Below, piece after piece: positions 1-7,181 of a stretch of DNA of 8,525 nt. The translations under genes and the position numbers were made by a program. Each line of letters begins with the position of its first letter. The stretch's first letter is position 1. The notes beneath the pieces were generated by a model, which saw only the letters and a list, made by a program, of their open reading frames with translations, ran no database searches and was not told the DNA's origin. The DNA lies in the NCBI GenBank assembly GCA_964407525.1, contig CAYOWC010000221.1, positions 1 to 8,525 on the forward strand. Direction: 5' to 3'. Source of the stretch: DUZB01 sp964407525. GTDB lineage: Bacteria > Desulfobacterota > DSM-4660 > Desulfatiglandales > Desulfatiglandaceae.

Positions 1-2
1 CC

Positions 3-83
3 ATAGAAGACGAAGGACATCTTTTTCCTTACAAACATCTATATGAAATATTCGATTTGGCGAAAAAGGAAGCTAGCATATGA
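3..83 (+). CDS. 3' end of an unidentified protein (partial, enters from left edge)
   Basis: The frame is open from base 3 to a TGA at 81-83 and encodes 26 residues, including HLFPYKHLYEIFDLAKKE, a composition typical of a soluble amphipathic C-terminal helix. The other two forward frames hit stops early. The gene would begin left of the window, so its family cannot be read; I do not recognise it. It could be a chance open frame, because 26 codons is short. It precedes the molybdenum-carrier fragment by about 60 bp on the same strand. Confidence 0.3.
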   Translation: MEDEGHLFPYKHLYEIFDLAKKEASI

Positions 84-143
84 TCGGTTAGCAGGCGTTT
101 TCCCCCTTAACAAACATAGCCATTTTAGAATCGAGCAATTCCA

Positions 144-227
144 ATGATCAGCAAAATCATATCAGGCGGCCAGACTGGCTCAGACCAAGCGGCCCTTGAT
201 TTCACCATTCAAAAAGAACACGACTGA
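144..227 (+). pseudogene. Truncated putative molybdenum-carrier protein (N-terminal fragment)
   Basis: The ATG at 144 opens a 27-codon frame whose product begins MISKIISGGQTGSDQAALDF and stops at TGA 225-227. The start fits the signature of the putative molybdenum-carrier family (a YpsC/DprA/LOG-like Rossmann fold, usually about 150 residues), whose N-terminus reads roughly K-I-I-S-G-G-Q-T-G-A-D-R-A-A-L-D and forms the nucleotide-binding loop. The expected continuation (an HGGWCPKGR-like stretch) is absent in all frames I read downstream, so the gene is cut off rather than merely frameshifted. No good Shine-Dalgarno sequence precedes the ATG. Family assignment is from memory of the motif and rests on about 20 residues. 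The coding remnant is probably non-functional. Confidence 0.6.
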
Positions 228-559
228 ATCAGTTCCATTTTCCAAATGCGAAACCGGGGAATTATCGAAAAATGAACGTCTCTATTCTGCCCCGGTCAAA
301 ACATATTGAGGTGACCGGTTTCCGAACGGCCCATTTGATATCTGCTATGTATTCCCACCGATAAAGATCTGTGATATCATCATTTCAGCGGATCACCGAG
401 GGTTATGAATATCGTGATTTTCGCGATTTTTTGAATGGGTAGAAACCGGTTAATATCCTGAGATACATCAGGTGCGCGAGGGTTGATGTATGTGCTCAAT
501 CTTACCACTTTCCAAGGTTGAAAGCATCGTCTAAGCCGTGAGAAAAGAGTCTCACATCT
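228..559. other. Gene-free stretch with short inverted repeats; possible mobile-element scar
   Basis: All frames are broken by frequent stops. Short inverted repeats recur: ACCGGGG (253-259) with CCCCGGT (290-296); CCGGTTTC (315-322) facing GAAACCGG (442-449), with a further GAAACCGG at 250-257; and an 8-bp hairpin, ATACATCA (463-470) with TGATGTAT (484-491). The stretch sits exactly between a gene that has lost its 3' part and one that has lost its 5' part. Repeated GAAACCGG motifs in both orientations recall degenerate insertion-sequence ends (IS21-like ends come to mind), but no transposase can be read, so this is an inference only. Confidence 0.35.
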
Positions 560-673
560 TGTGGTCGCTTCCCGGTGGAACGTTTCTACCGGGACCTCAG
601 ACTCTATCGAATCTACGAGGGCACCAGCGAGATCCAGAGGATGGTGATTGCCCGGGAGTTGACCAAGGAATGA
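560..673 (+). pseudogene. 3' remnant of an acyl-CoA dehydrogenase
   Basis: Reading codons from 560 gives CGRFPVERFYRDLRLYRIYE, followed by GTSEIQRMVIARELTKE and a TGA at 671-673. This is the C-terminal signature of the acyl-CoA dehydrogenase family: the (Y/F)PVERxYRD segment, then R-IYEGTSEIQR-xxIAREL, which lines the FAD and active site. Upstream in the same frame there is a stop at 539-541 and no trace of the preceding ~340 residues (no GGYGF-like segment or earlier motif), so only the tail survives. It ends 29 bp before the 3-hydroxyacyl-CoA dehydrogenase ATG, the spacing expected of an operon, so it was probably the gene preceding that one before truncation. It is not a copy of the 594-residue dehydrogenase downstream, which has YEGTNGIQSMDLL at this place. 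Confidence 0.85.
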
Positions 674-702
674 TGATGTGAATTTTTTTAGGGAGAAAAA
701 AC

Positions 703-1578
703 ATGACCGTAAATAAAATATTTGTGGTGGGATCCGGCCTGATGGGGAGCGGGATTTCCCAGATTTGCGCCCAGGCGGGGGTTGAGGTCCTGCTTTATGA
801 CATCAATCCTGAGGCCCTCCAAAAAGCTGTGAAGAGTATGGAATGGTCCCTGAACAAGTTCTTTGAAAAGGGAAAAATTACAAAAGACGGGGCCACCGTT
901 ATGAAACGGGTCCGGACCGTAACGGATTTTTCCCAGGCCGGAGAGGCGGATTTGCTGATCGAGGCCGTATTCGAGAATCTGGAACTCAAACGGGAAGTTT
1001 TTCAAAAACTGGATAAGGCAGCGAACCCACAGGCCCTCATGGCCAGCAATACCTCTGCCATTTCCATTACGGAACTGGCGGCGGTAACCAGCAGGCCCGA
1101 TAAGGTACTGGGGCTGCATTTTTTCAGTCCGGTGCCCATGATGAAGGCTGTTGAGGTTATCAAGGGCCTGGCAACTGCGGATGAGACCGCCCGGCAAGGT
1201 AGGGAGTTTGCCCTCCAGATCGGCAAAGAGCCGATAATGGTAAACATGGATGTGGCCGGTTTTGTCATTAACCGCATCAATTTTCCGTCCACCATGGAGG
1301 CCATGCGCCTTGTGGAACAGGGGGTTGCCACGGTGGAGGATATTGACAAAGGGCTGAGACTGGCATCGGGCCGTAAGATGGGGATCTTCGAGACAGGAGA
1401 CATGGTGGGACTGGATATTACCTACGGGGCCATGATGGCCATGTACCGTGAAACAGGTGATCCCCGATGGTACCCCCCAATGCTTTTGCGGAAAAAGGTG
1501 ACGGCGGGCCAGCTGGGTCGCAAGACCGGCAAAGGGTGGTATGAATACAATGAAGACGGGACAAGGAAAAAAGGATAG
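703..1578 (+). CDS. 3-hydroxyacyl-CoA dehydrogenase (3-hydroxybutyryl-CoA dehydrogenase type)
   Basis: This 291-residue enzyme oxidises (S)-3-hydroxyacyl-CoA to 3-ketoacyl-CoA with NAD+, the third step of beta-oxidation, in the cytoplasm. The N-terminal Rossmann domain shows the dinucleotide loop VGSGLMGSG (residues 9-17) and an acidic residue after beta-2 (Asp33), which favours NAD over NADP. The catalytic His-Glu pair is present as His139 in LHFFSPVP and Glu151 in AVEVIKG, with the ASNTS motif at 114-118 and Asn190 in GFVINRINFP. The C-terminal dimerisation domain has EDIDKGLRL and MVGLD. Length matches stand-alone Hbd/PaaH enzymes, not the fused FadB type. GGGAG at 691-695 is the ribosome binding site, 7 bases before the ATG. 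It is the first intact gene of the operon; the gene before it is a truncated dehydrogenase. Chain-length preference cannot be read. Confidence 0.95.
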   Translation: MTVNKIFVVGSGLMGSGISQICAQAGVEVLLYDINPEALQKAVKSMEWSLNKFFEKGKITKDGATVMKRVRTVTDFSQAGEADLLIEAVFENLELKREVFQKLDKAANPQALMASNTSAISITELAAVTSRPDKVLGLHFFSPVPMMKAVEVIKGLATADETARQGREFALQIGKEPIMVNMDVAGFVINRINFPSTMEAMRLVEQGVATVEDIDKGLRLASGRKMGIFETGDMVGLDITYGAMMAMYRETGDPRWYPPMLLRKKVTAGQLGRKTGKGWYEYNEDGTRKKG

Positions 1579-1781
1579 AGATCGGAGGTTAGAGGTCAGA
1601 AGTCAGAAGTCGGAAGTCGGAGGACAGAGGTCAGAAGTCGGAGGTCAGAAGTCGGAGGTCAGAAGTCGGAGGTCGGAAGTCGGAGGTCGGAAGTCGGAGG
1701 GCAGAAGTCGGAGGTCAGAAGTCAGAAGTCGGAGGGCAGAGGTCCGAAGTCTGATGTCCAATGTCCGAAGTCTGATGTTCA
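1579..1781 (+). repeat. 29-unit heptanucleotide tandem array, consensus ARGTCRG
   Basis: Starting at the base immediately after the TAG stop of the preceding gene, 203 bp divide into exactly 29 consecutive 7-mers. The most frequent are AAGTCGG and AGGTCAG, often alternating so that the higher-order unit is 14 bp. Units from about 1740 onward drift (AGGTCCG, AAGTCTG, ATGTCCA), indicating decay at the distal end. The + strand is almost all purine apart from the fixed T and C. The frame through the array encodes a low-complexity R/S/E/V/G string, which is a by-product of the repeat and not a gene. Such variable heptamer arrays are known between genes in several bacterial groups; the function is unknown. 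This one lies inside the operon and would be part of its transcript. Confidence 0.95.
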
Positions 1782-1832
1782 ATGAGCACCAAATGACGGC
1801 GAAGCCCAATGACATCGAAGCGAGGACACCCT

Positions 1833-3365
1833 ATGAATCTTGCCAGCCTTCTTGAAAATTCGGCGGAAAAATTTCCCAGGCGTATCGCCCTTCGGTTTGA
1901 GGGGGAAGAGATTGCCTATCAGGAATTGGACCGAAAGGTCAACTCTCTGGCCGGGGGTCTTGCGGCCTTAGGACTCGAGTCCGGAGACGCATGCATCCTG
2001 ATGATGCAATCGAATCTAGAATTTGTTACGGCCTATTATGCCCTCGCCAGGATGGGGGTGATCATTGTTCCCGTGAATTTCCTCTACAAGAGTCACGAAT
2101 TGTCGCACATCTTTGAGGACTCGGGGGCCAGGGGATTTATCGGTATGGATCCTTTTCTGGAGGAACCTCGAAAGATCCTTTCCGATCTTCCCGACCTCAA
2201 GACCCGTGTGGCTTTGGGGGTCGAACCGGGTTCCGGCTTTGTTCCGTTTGAAACGGTAAGTGGTCCCGACGAATTTCCCGCCTGTTCTGTTGAAGATCGT
2301 GATATCGCCGCCATTATTTATACTTCGGGCACAACTGGCCTGGCCAAAGGAGCCATGTTGACCCACAATAACCTGGCCGGCAATGCCATGACCGTGGCAG
2401 ACATGCGGACCACCTCTCCGGATGACGTGGTCATCGGAGTCCTGCCCCTTTACCACATATTTGGTCAGACCAGCTCCCTGAATGCCTCCATCTATCTTGG
2501 CCAGACCCTGCATCTTTTCCGCCAGTTTGATCCTGGCCCGGTCATGGAACTCATTGAGTCCGAAGAAAGTACCATCCTGTTTGCGGTGCCGACGATGTTG
2601 AACCGTCTCATCCATGCCACAAACACCGGTCCGGTTCGCTCCTCTCTCCGCTTCTGTGTTTCGGGGGGATCGTCCCTGCCGCTGGAGGTGCTCCGCAAAT
2701 TTGAAAAACAATTTCATACAAAGATCTACGAGGGGTACGGTCTGAGCGAGTGTTCACCCGTCTGCATCGAGAACCCCTTCGGGCAGAAAACCAAGGCGGG
2801 TTCTATCGGTGTCCCCATTCCGGGCTTTGAGGCGCGCATTGTGGATGAGTCCGGCAGCGAGGTTGCCACGGACCAGGTTGGGGAACTCATCGTAAAGGGG
2901 CCCGGCGTCATGAAGGGATATCTCAACCGCCCGGTGGAGACGGCCGAGGCCATTGTGGACGGCTGGCTCCATACCGGTGATCTGGCCCGCATGGACAGCG
3001 AAGGGTATATCTATATCGTGGACCGAAAAAAGGATATGGTTATCCGTGGCGGGTACAATATCTATCCCCGCGAAATAGAGGAGTTGTTGTTCCAGCATCC
3101 GTCCGTGGTGGAGGCGGGGGTTTATGGTATCTATCACCAGGGCCTGGGGGAAGAGGTGGCCGCGGATGTGGTGTTGAAGCCGGGCTCCAACGTCACCGCT
3201 GACGGGATACGACTCTTTGTGAAGGAGAGGGTGGCTCCCTACAAATATCCCCGTGTGGTCCGGATTGTGGATGATCTGTCCAAAAGCCATACGGGCAAAG
3301 TATTGAAAAGGAAGCTGAGAGAGCGGTACGAGATCTCTGTTTCAGTATCAAGCCATCAAATATAA
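1833..3365 (+). CDS. Acyl-CoA synthetase (AMP-forming fatty acid-CoA ligase)
   Basis: This 510-residue ANL-superfamily enzyme activates a carboxylic acid to its CoA thioester through an acyl-adenylate, supplying substrate to the rest of the operon. Visible core motifs in order: the P-loop YTSGTTGLAKG (163-173), LPLYHIFG, YEGYGLSECSPV, GWLHTGDLARMD, then the hinge and C-terminal domain YIVDRKKDMVIRGGYNIYP, and KSHTGKVLKRKLR, whose Lys489 is the expected adenylation lysine. Length is at the short end for medium/long-chain ligases. I chose ATG 1833 because GAGGA (1822-1826) sits 6 bases upstream and MNLASLLENSAEKFP is a normal ligase N-terminus; an in-frame ATG at 1809 would add 8 residues without a binding site. 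It ends with two consecutive TAA codons, 18 bp before the next gene. The natural acid is unknown: a fatty acid is likely from context, and an aryl or other acid is possible. Confidence 0.93.
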   Translation: MNLASLLENSAEKFPRRIALRFEGEEIAYQELDRKVNSLAGGLAALGLESGDACILMMQSNLEFVTAYYALARMGVIIVPVNFLYKSHELSHIFEDSGARGFIGMDPFLEEPRKILSDLPDLKTRVALGVEPGSGFVPFETVSGPDEFPACSVEDRDIAAIIYTSGTTGLAKGAMLTHNNLAGNAMTVADMRTTSPDDVVIGVLPLYHIFGQTSSLNASIYLGQTLHLFRQFDPGPVMELIESEESTILFAVPTMLNRLIHATNTGPVRSSLRFCVSGGSSLPLEVLRKFEKQFHTKIYEGYGLSECSPVCIENPFGQKTKAGSIGVPIPGFEARIVDESGSEVATDQVGELIVKGPGVMKGYLNRPVETAEAIVDGWLHTGDLARMDSEGYIYIVDRKKDMVIRGGYNIYPREIEELLFQHPSVVEAGVYGIYHQGLGEEVAADVVLKPGSNVTADGIRLFVKERVAPYKYPRVVRIVDDLSKSHTGKVLKRKLRERYEISVSVSSHQI

Positions 3366-3383
3366 TAAGGAGATTTTAGAACC

Positions 3384-5168
3384 ATGGGCCATTTCAAGTT
3401 AAACGAAAAAGATCTTTTTTTTATCCTCAAGGATCAACTGAACTATGGCTCCCTCTGCGGTCTCCAGCGGTACCGTGAACTGGATGAGGACACCCTGGAC
3501 ATGCTGGTCCAGGAGGCCATCAAGTTTACAAGGGGGGTCGTGGAGCCCCTGCAAGAGGTGGGGGAGCAGTGGGGCGTTGTCTTTGAAGACGGGCAGGTCC
3601 GCTGCGCCCCGGAATTTAAAGAAGCATTCAAATTGTACGGTGAGACCGGCTGGACAGCAGCGGCCCGGGACCCGGAGTATGGTGGCCAGGGTTTCCCCCA
3701 CATGATGAGGATCGTCATCAACGATCTCATGTACGGGGCTTCGCAATCCTTCAATATGGCGCCGAGCCTGACACACGGGGCGGCCCACCTCATTGAAAGT
3801 TTCGCTACCCCGGAACTCAAGGAACAGTTCATACCCCGCATGTTTTCGGGAGACTGGGCCGGAACCATGGCTCTCACCGAACCTGATGCGGGTTCCAATC
3901 TGGCTGCCATTCGTGCTACGGCTGTCAGGATTGGGGATCGGTTCAAAATCAAGGGAAACAAAATCTTCATTTCCTGGGGAGACCATGACCTGGCCGAGAA
4001 TATCATCCACCTCGTCCTTGCCCGTGTGGAAGGAGCTCCTGAGGGGATCAAGGGGATTTCCCTGTTCATCGTCCCCAAGTTCAGGGTCCTCCCGGACGGT
4101 TCTGTTGGAGAGCCCAACGATGTGATCTGCAGCGGTGTGGAAAAGAAACTGGGCCTGCATGCTTCGCCCACCTGTGCCCTCAATTTTGGGGACAACGACG
4201 GTTGCGAGGGGTATCTCTGCGGGGAGGAAAACCGTGGGCTAGCCCACATGTTCCAGATGATGAATGCCGCAAGGATCAATACGGGGGTGAGTGGGATGAC
4301 CCTTGCCAGTAACGCTTATCACAATGCCCTCGCCTATACCATGGAACGGATTCAGGGTGCGGAAGTGACCCGCAGAAAACCCGGTTCCATTCCCATTATC
4401 GGACACCCGGACGTACGCAGGATGCTCCTGTGGATGAAGGCCATGGTGGACGGCATGCGTTCCATGATCTATACGGGGGCATTCTGGTCCGATCTGGCCC
4501 TTGAAATGGAAGAGGGGGAAGAAAAGGCCAATTACCAGGCCCTGGTGGAGTTCATGACGCCCATCATTAAGGCCTATTGCTCGGATATGGGCTTCCGGGT
4601 CTGTGAGACGGCCATCCAGTGTCTCGGGGGGTATGGCTTCAGCAAGGAATATCCCCTGGAGCAATATCTGAGGGATGCCAAGATCATGTCCCTGTATGAG
4701 GGGACCAACGGCATCCAGTCCATGGATCTTCTGGGGCGCAAGATGCGTATCCACGACGGCGCTTATTTTAAGGCGTTCATGGGGAAGATCGAATCTTTTT
4801 GCACGGAAAACCGGGACCATGATACCCTTGGCGGCGAGGTGGAGGCCTTATCAAACGCGGCGGAGAAGCTGGTCCGGGTAGCCGAGGAGATGTCTAAACG
4901 TTCAAAAACGGATACCCTCCAGTGGGCTTCTTACACCTATCCGGCCCTCTTGTGCTTCGGGGATGTCACCGTGACCTGGCGTCTCCTGGACATGGCTGTC
5001 ATTTCCGGGAAAATCATAGATGAAAAGGGGGAGAACGACTATTGTCGGGGCAAGATCATGCAGGCCACCTATTTTGCCGGGGTGACCCTGCCCATCACCT
5101 TGGCCCGTCTGGATACCTGTCTGCGTAATGGGCGGGAGATTGTGGAGATGCCCGAAGGGGCCTTTTGA
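3384..5168 (+). CDS. Acyl-CoA dehydrogenase, large (~600-residue) type
   Basis: This FAD enzyme oxidises acyl-CoA to trans-2-enoyl-CoA, the first oxidative step of beta-oxidation, normally passing electrons to ETF (no etf gene in the window). At 594 residues it is about 200 longer than classical acyl-CoA dehydrogenases and matches the DmdC-like subgroup, with an added N-terminal segment (about 1-35) and a C-terminal helical extension (about 455-594). Motifs: YGGQGFPHMM (99-108), ALTEPDAGSN (163-172, flavin/substrate loop), GNKIFISWGDHD (191-202), EKKLGLHASPT (253-263), LGGYGFSKEYPLEQYLRDAKI (414 on), and LYEGTNGIQ (437-445) with Glu439 at the position of the catalytic base. The ribosome binding site AAGGAGA (3367-3373) is 10 bases before the ATG. 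DmdC itself acts on 3-methylmercaptopropionyl-CoA, but the neighbours point to ordinary fatty acyl-CoA. Confidence 0.94.
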   Translation: MGHFKLNEKDLFFILKDQLNYGSLCGLQRYRELDEDTLDMLVQEAIKFTRGVVEPLQEVGEQWGVVFEDGQVRCAPEFKEAFKLYGETGWTAAARDPEYGGQGFPHMMRIVINDLMYGASQSFNMAPSLTHGAAHLIESFATPELKEQFIPRMFSGDWAGTMALTEPDAGSNLAAIRATAVRIGDRFKIKGNKIFISWGDHDLAENIIHLVLARVEGAPEGIKGISLFIVPKFRVLPDGSVGEPNDVICSGVEKKLGLHASPTCALNFGDNDGCEGYLCGEENRGLAHMFQMMNAARINTGVSGMTLASNAYHNALAYTMERIQGAEVTRRKPGSIPIIGHPDVRRMLLWMKAMVDGMRSMIYTGAFWSDLALEMEEGEEKANYQALVEFMTPIIKAYCSDMGFRVCETAIQCLGGYGFSKEYPLEQYLRDAKIMSLYEGTNGIQSMDLLGRKMRIHDGAYFKAFMGKIESFCTENRDHDTLGGEVEALSNAAEKLVRVAEEMSKRSKTDTLQWASYTYPALLCFGDVTVTWRLLDMAVISGKIIDEKGENDYCRGKIMQATYFAGVTLPITLARLDTCLRNGREIVEMPEGAF

Positions 5169-5187
5169 TTTAAGAGGAGCATATTTG

Positions 5188-6384
5188 ATGGACAGAACAT
5201 TGAACCGGGTGGTGGTTGTTGACGCCGTGAGAACGGCCTTTGGCAGGGCCGGAGAAAAAGGGATTTTCTGGAACACCAGGGCCGATGACCTGATTGTTCC
5301 CTTGCTGAAGGCCTTGATTCAGCGAAATCCGGAGATCAGCCCGGATATGATTGAAGACAATATCTGGGGGGTTACCAACCAGATGAAGGAACAAGGTGGA
5401 ACCATCGGCCGGGTGGTGAGTATGCTTGCGGACTGGGGGTACGGGATCCCAGGTTGTTCCGTTGATCGCATGTGCGCCGGGGGGCTTTCCGCTATAGGTT
5501 TTGCCACGGCCTATGTGGCATCGGGGATGGCTGACTGCCTTATTGCCGGAGGGGTGGAACATATGGGCCATCTCCCCATGGGATTCATGCGGGATCCCCA
5601 TCCCAGAAGTGAGGAAGTCATGGGCGGTCCTTCGGCCCTGAATATGGGGTTGACCGCTGAGAATCTCCATGAACGTTTCCCCGAATTTACAAAAGAGATG
5701 GCGGACCAATACGCTGAAAGGTGCCAACAAAATGCCGACAAGGCCATCAAGGCGGGGAAAATGAAGGAGATGATCATCCCCCTCGAGGTAGAGATGGCAG
5801 ATGGTACCCATGCGGTCGCTGACCGGGACCAGCCCCCCAGGGCCAATACGACCATGGAGGGCCTGGGAAATCTCAAGACGCCCTTTAAGGAAGGAGGCCA
5901 TGTGACTGCGGGAAACGCTTCCGGCCTGAACGACGGGGCCTGCGCCGTCTTGATTATGAATGAAGAGAAAGCCCGGGAACTGGGGATCCGTCCCAAGATG
6001 CGATGGGTGTCCTCGGCGGTTGCGGCAGTGGACCCCACCATCATGGGAATTGCACCGGTCCCTGCCACAGAGAAAGCCCTTCAGAAGGCCGGGTTAACCA
6101 TGGACGATATGGACCTGGTGGAGCTCAATGAGGCTTTTGCCGTCCAGGCGCTCTATTTTATGGACCGTATGGGAATGGCCTGGGATGACGCAAGGGTTAA
6201 CCGATGGGGGGGCTCCATAGCTTATGGCCATCCCCTGGCTGCATCGGGTCCCCGCCTGGTGGTTTTTCTGTCCGGGCTCTTCAAGGAGAACCCCCAGACT
6301 AAATATGGTCTCACCACCATGTGTGTGGGCAGGGGGCAGGGATATTCCGTGATCTGGGAGAATCTGCAGGGCTCTCAGGTATAA
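5188..6384 (+). CDS. fadA: 3-ketoacyl-CoA thiolase (acetyl-CoA C-acyltransferase, FadA-like)
   Basis: This 398-residue thiolase cleaves 3-ketoacyl-CoA with CoA to acetyl-CoA and a shortened acyl-CoA, the last beta-oxidation step. The nucleophilic Cys96 is in VDRMCAGGLSA, His348 in GGSIAYGHPLAASG, and the second catalytic Cys379 in TMCVGRGQG; Asn314-Glu315 are in LNEAFAVQ. The motifs GGVEHMGHLPM (121-131), DPTIMGIAPVPA and MCVGRGQG resemble FadA more than biosynthetic acetoacetyl-CoA thiolases. Variations: Tyr346 and the PLAASGPR stretch where PLGASGAR is usual. I chose ATG 5188, with AGAGGAG (5173-5179) 8 bases upstream and a MDRTLNRVVVVDAVRTAFGR start; a longer frame from 5128 would overlap the previous gene by 41 bp. 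The fadA symbol denotes family likeness, not a proven ortholog. Confidence 0.93.
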   Translation: MDRTLNRVVVVDAVRTAFGRAGEKGIFWNTRADDLIVPLLKALIQRNPEISPDMIEDNIWGVTNQMKEQGGTIGRVVSMLADWGYGIPGCSVDRMCAGGLSAIGFATAYVASGMADCLIAGGVEHMGHLPMGFMRDPHPRSEEVMGGPSALNMGLTAENLHERFPEFTKEMADQYAERCQQNADKAIKAGKMKEMIIPLEVEMADGTHAVADRDQPPRANTTMEGLGNLKTPFKEGGHVTAGNASGLNDGACAVLIMNEEKARELGIRPKMRWVSSAVAAVDPTIMGIAPVPATEKALQKAGLTMDDMDLVELNEAFAVQALYFMDRMGMAWDDARVNRWGGSIAYGHPLAASGPRLVVFLSGLFKENPQTKYGLTTMCVGRGQGYSVIWENLQGSQV

Positions 6385-6410
6385 CCGTATAATTGAAAAG
6401 GAATATGCAA

Positions 6411-7181
6411 ATGACATCTAAAAACATCATACTGGAAAAAAAAGAACATATCGCTCTGATTACATTCAACCATCCTCCCGTCAATGCCTGGAACCTCGCG
6501 ACTATGGAGGAATTTGAACAGACCATTGACGCCGTGGAAAAGGATCCGGAAGTCAGGGTGGTCATTCTGACCGGGGCCGGGGAAAAATGTTTTTCTGCGG
6601 GCTTTGACGTGAGCGACGCGGCAAACAGCGCCAAAACCAGTCCCATGGGCAGGAACCTCTGGGAGCGGATTGACCGATTTGACAAGCCGGTCATCGCCGC
6701 CATGAATGGGTTCGCTCTGGGAGGGGGATTGGAACTGGCCATGGCATGCCATTTCAGGATCATGGTGGATACGCCCAAGGCAAAGGTGGGGCTCACGGAA
6801 TTGAATCTGGGTATTATTCCAGGATGGGGAGGAAGTCAGCGGCTGCCCCGCCTGGTGGGCCGGGCAAAGGCCCTGGACATGATTCTTTTCAGCAAAACCG
6901 TCAGCGCTGGAGAGGCATTGGAAATCGGCCTGGTCAACCAGGTCTCATCTCCGGAAAACCTGATGGATGACGCCTTTGCCTTTGCGGAAAAACTGGCCGA
7001 AAGGCCTCCCATCGCGGTGGGTTGCGTTCTCAAGGCCATGTCGGCCGGAGAGTACGAGGGGTTTGAAAAAGGGCTCCTCGTGGAAACGGAGGGGACCGTC
7101 CGCGTCCGCGAAAGCAAGGACTGTCTCGAAGGGTTTAAGGCGTTCCTGGAGAAGCGCAAACCGGTTTTTTCGGGAGAGTAA
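6411..7181 (+). CDS. Enoyl-CoA hydratase (crotonase family)
   Basis: This 256-residue crotonase-fold enzyme hydrates trans-2-enoyl-CoA to 3-hydroxyacyl-CoA, supplying the dehydrogenase encoded first in the operon. The oxyanion-hole segments are FSAGFD (61-66) and GFALGGGLELA (100-110). Both catalytic glutamates of true hydratases are present: Glu108 in GGGLELA and Glu130 in GLTELNLGIIPGWGGSQRL. The C-terminus CLEGFKAFLEKRKPVF is typical of the family. Length is the usual ~255-260. The start at ATG 6411 has AAAAGGA (6396-6402) 8 bases upstream; an in-frame ATG at 6405 is too close to that site, and a TTG at 6393 lacks one. It is the last gene of the operon, 26 bp after the thiolase. Some family members are isomerases or hydrolases, but both glutamates support hydratase. 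Confidence 0.93.
   Translation: MTSKNIILEKKEHIALITFNHPPVNAWNLATMEEFEQTIDAVEKDPEVRVVILTGAGEKCFSAGFDVSDAANSAKTSPMGRNLWERIDRFDKPVIAAMNGFALGGGLELAMACHFRIMVDTPKAKVGLTELNLGIIPGWGGSQRLPRLVGRAKALDMILFSKTVSAGEALEIGLVNQVSSPENLMDDAFAFAEKLAERPPIAVGCVLKAMSAGEYEGFEKGLLVETEGTVRVRESKDCLEGFKAFLEKRKPVFSGE

Noticed and set aside
659..687. TTGACC followed 17 bases later by an AT-rich hexamer as a promoter for the operon
   Set aside because: The -10 candidate (ATTTTT) is a poor match, and the -35 candidate is part of the coding tail of the dehydrogenase remnant; not supportable.
1579..1781. CRISPR array
   Set aside because: The units are 7 bp and contiguous with no unique spacers, so this is a simple tandem repeat.
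1541..1855. Open frame of 104 codons through the heptamer array, rich in R, S, E, V and G
   Set aside because: A 7-bp repeat without stops in one frame automatically gives a 7-residue periodic peptide over 21 bp. The start lies inside the dehydrogenase gene and there is no independent ribosome binding site.
2016..2717. Long minus-strand frame of 233 codons opposite the acyl-CoA synthetase
   Set aside because: It lies entirely antisense to a gene with full ANL motifs; its product has no recognisable domain and reflects the codon bias of the sense gene. The same applies to the minus-strand frames opposite the other operon genes.
7158..7170. AAACCGGTTTTTT near the end of the hydratase gene as a terminator
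   Set aside because: It is a loop-less palindrome inside the coding sequence without a GC-rich stem, so it cannot form a normal terminator hairpin.
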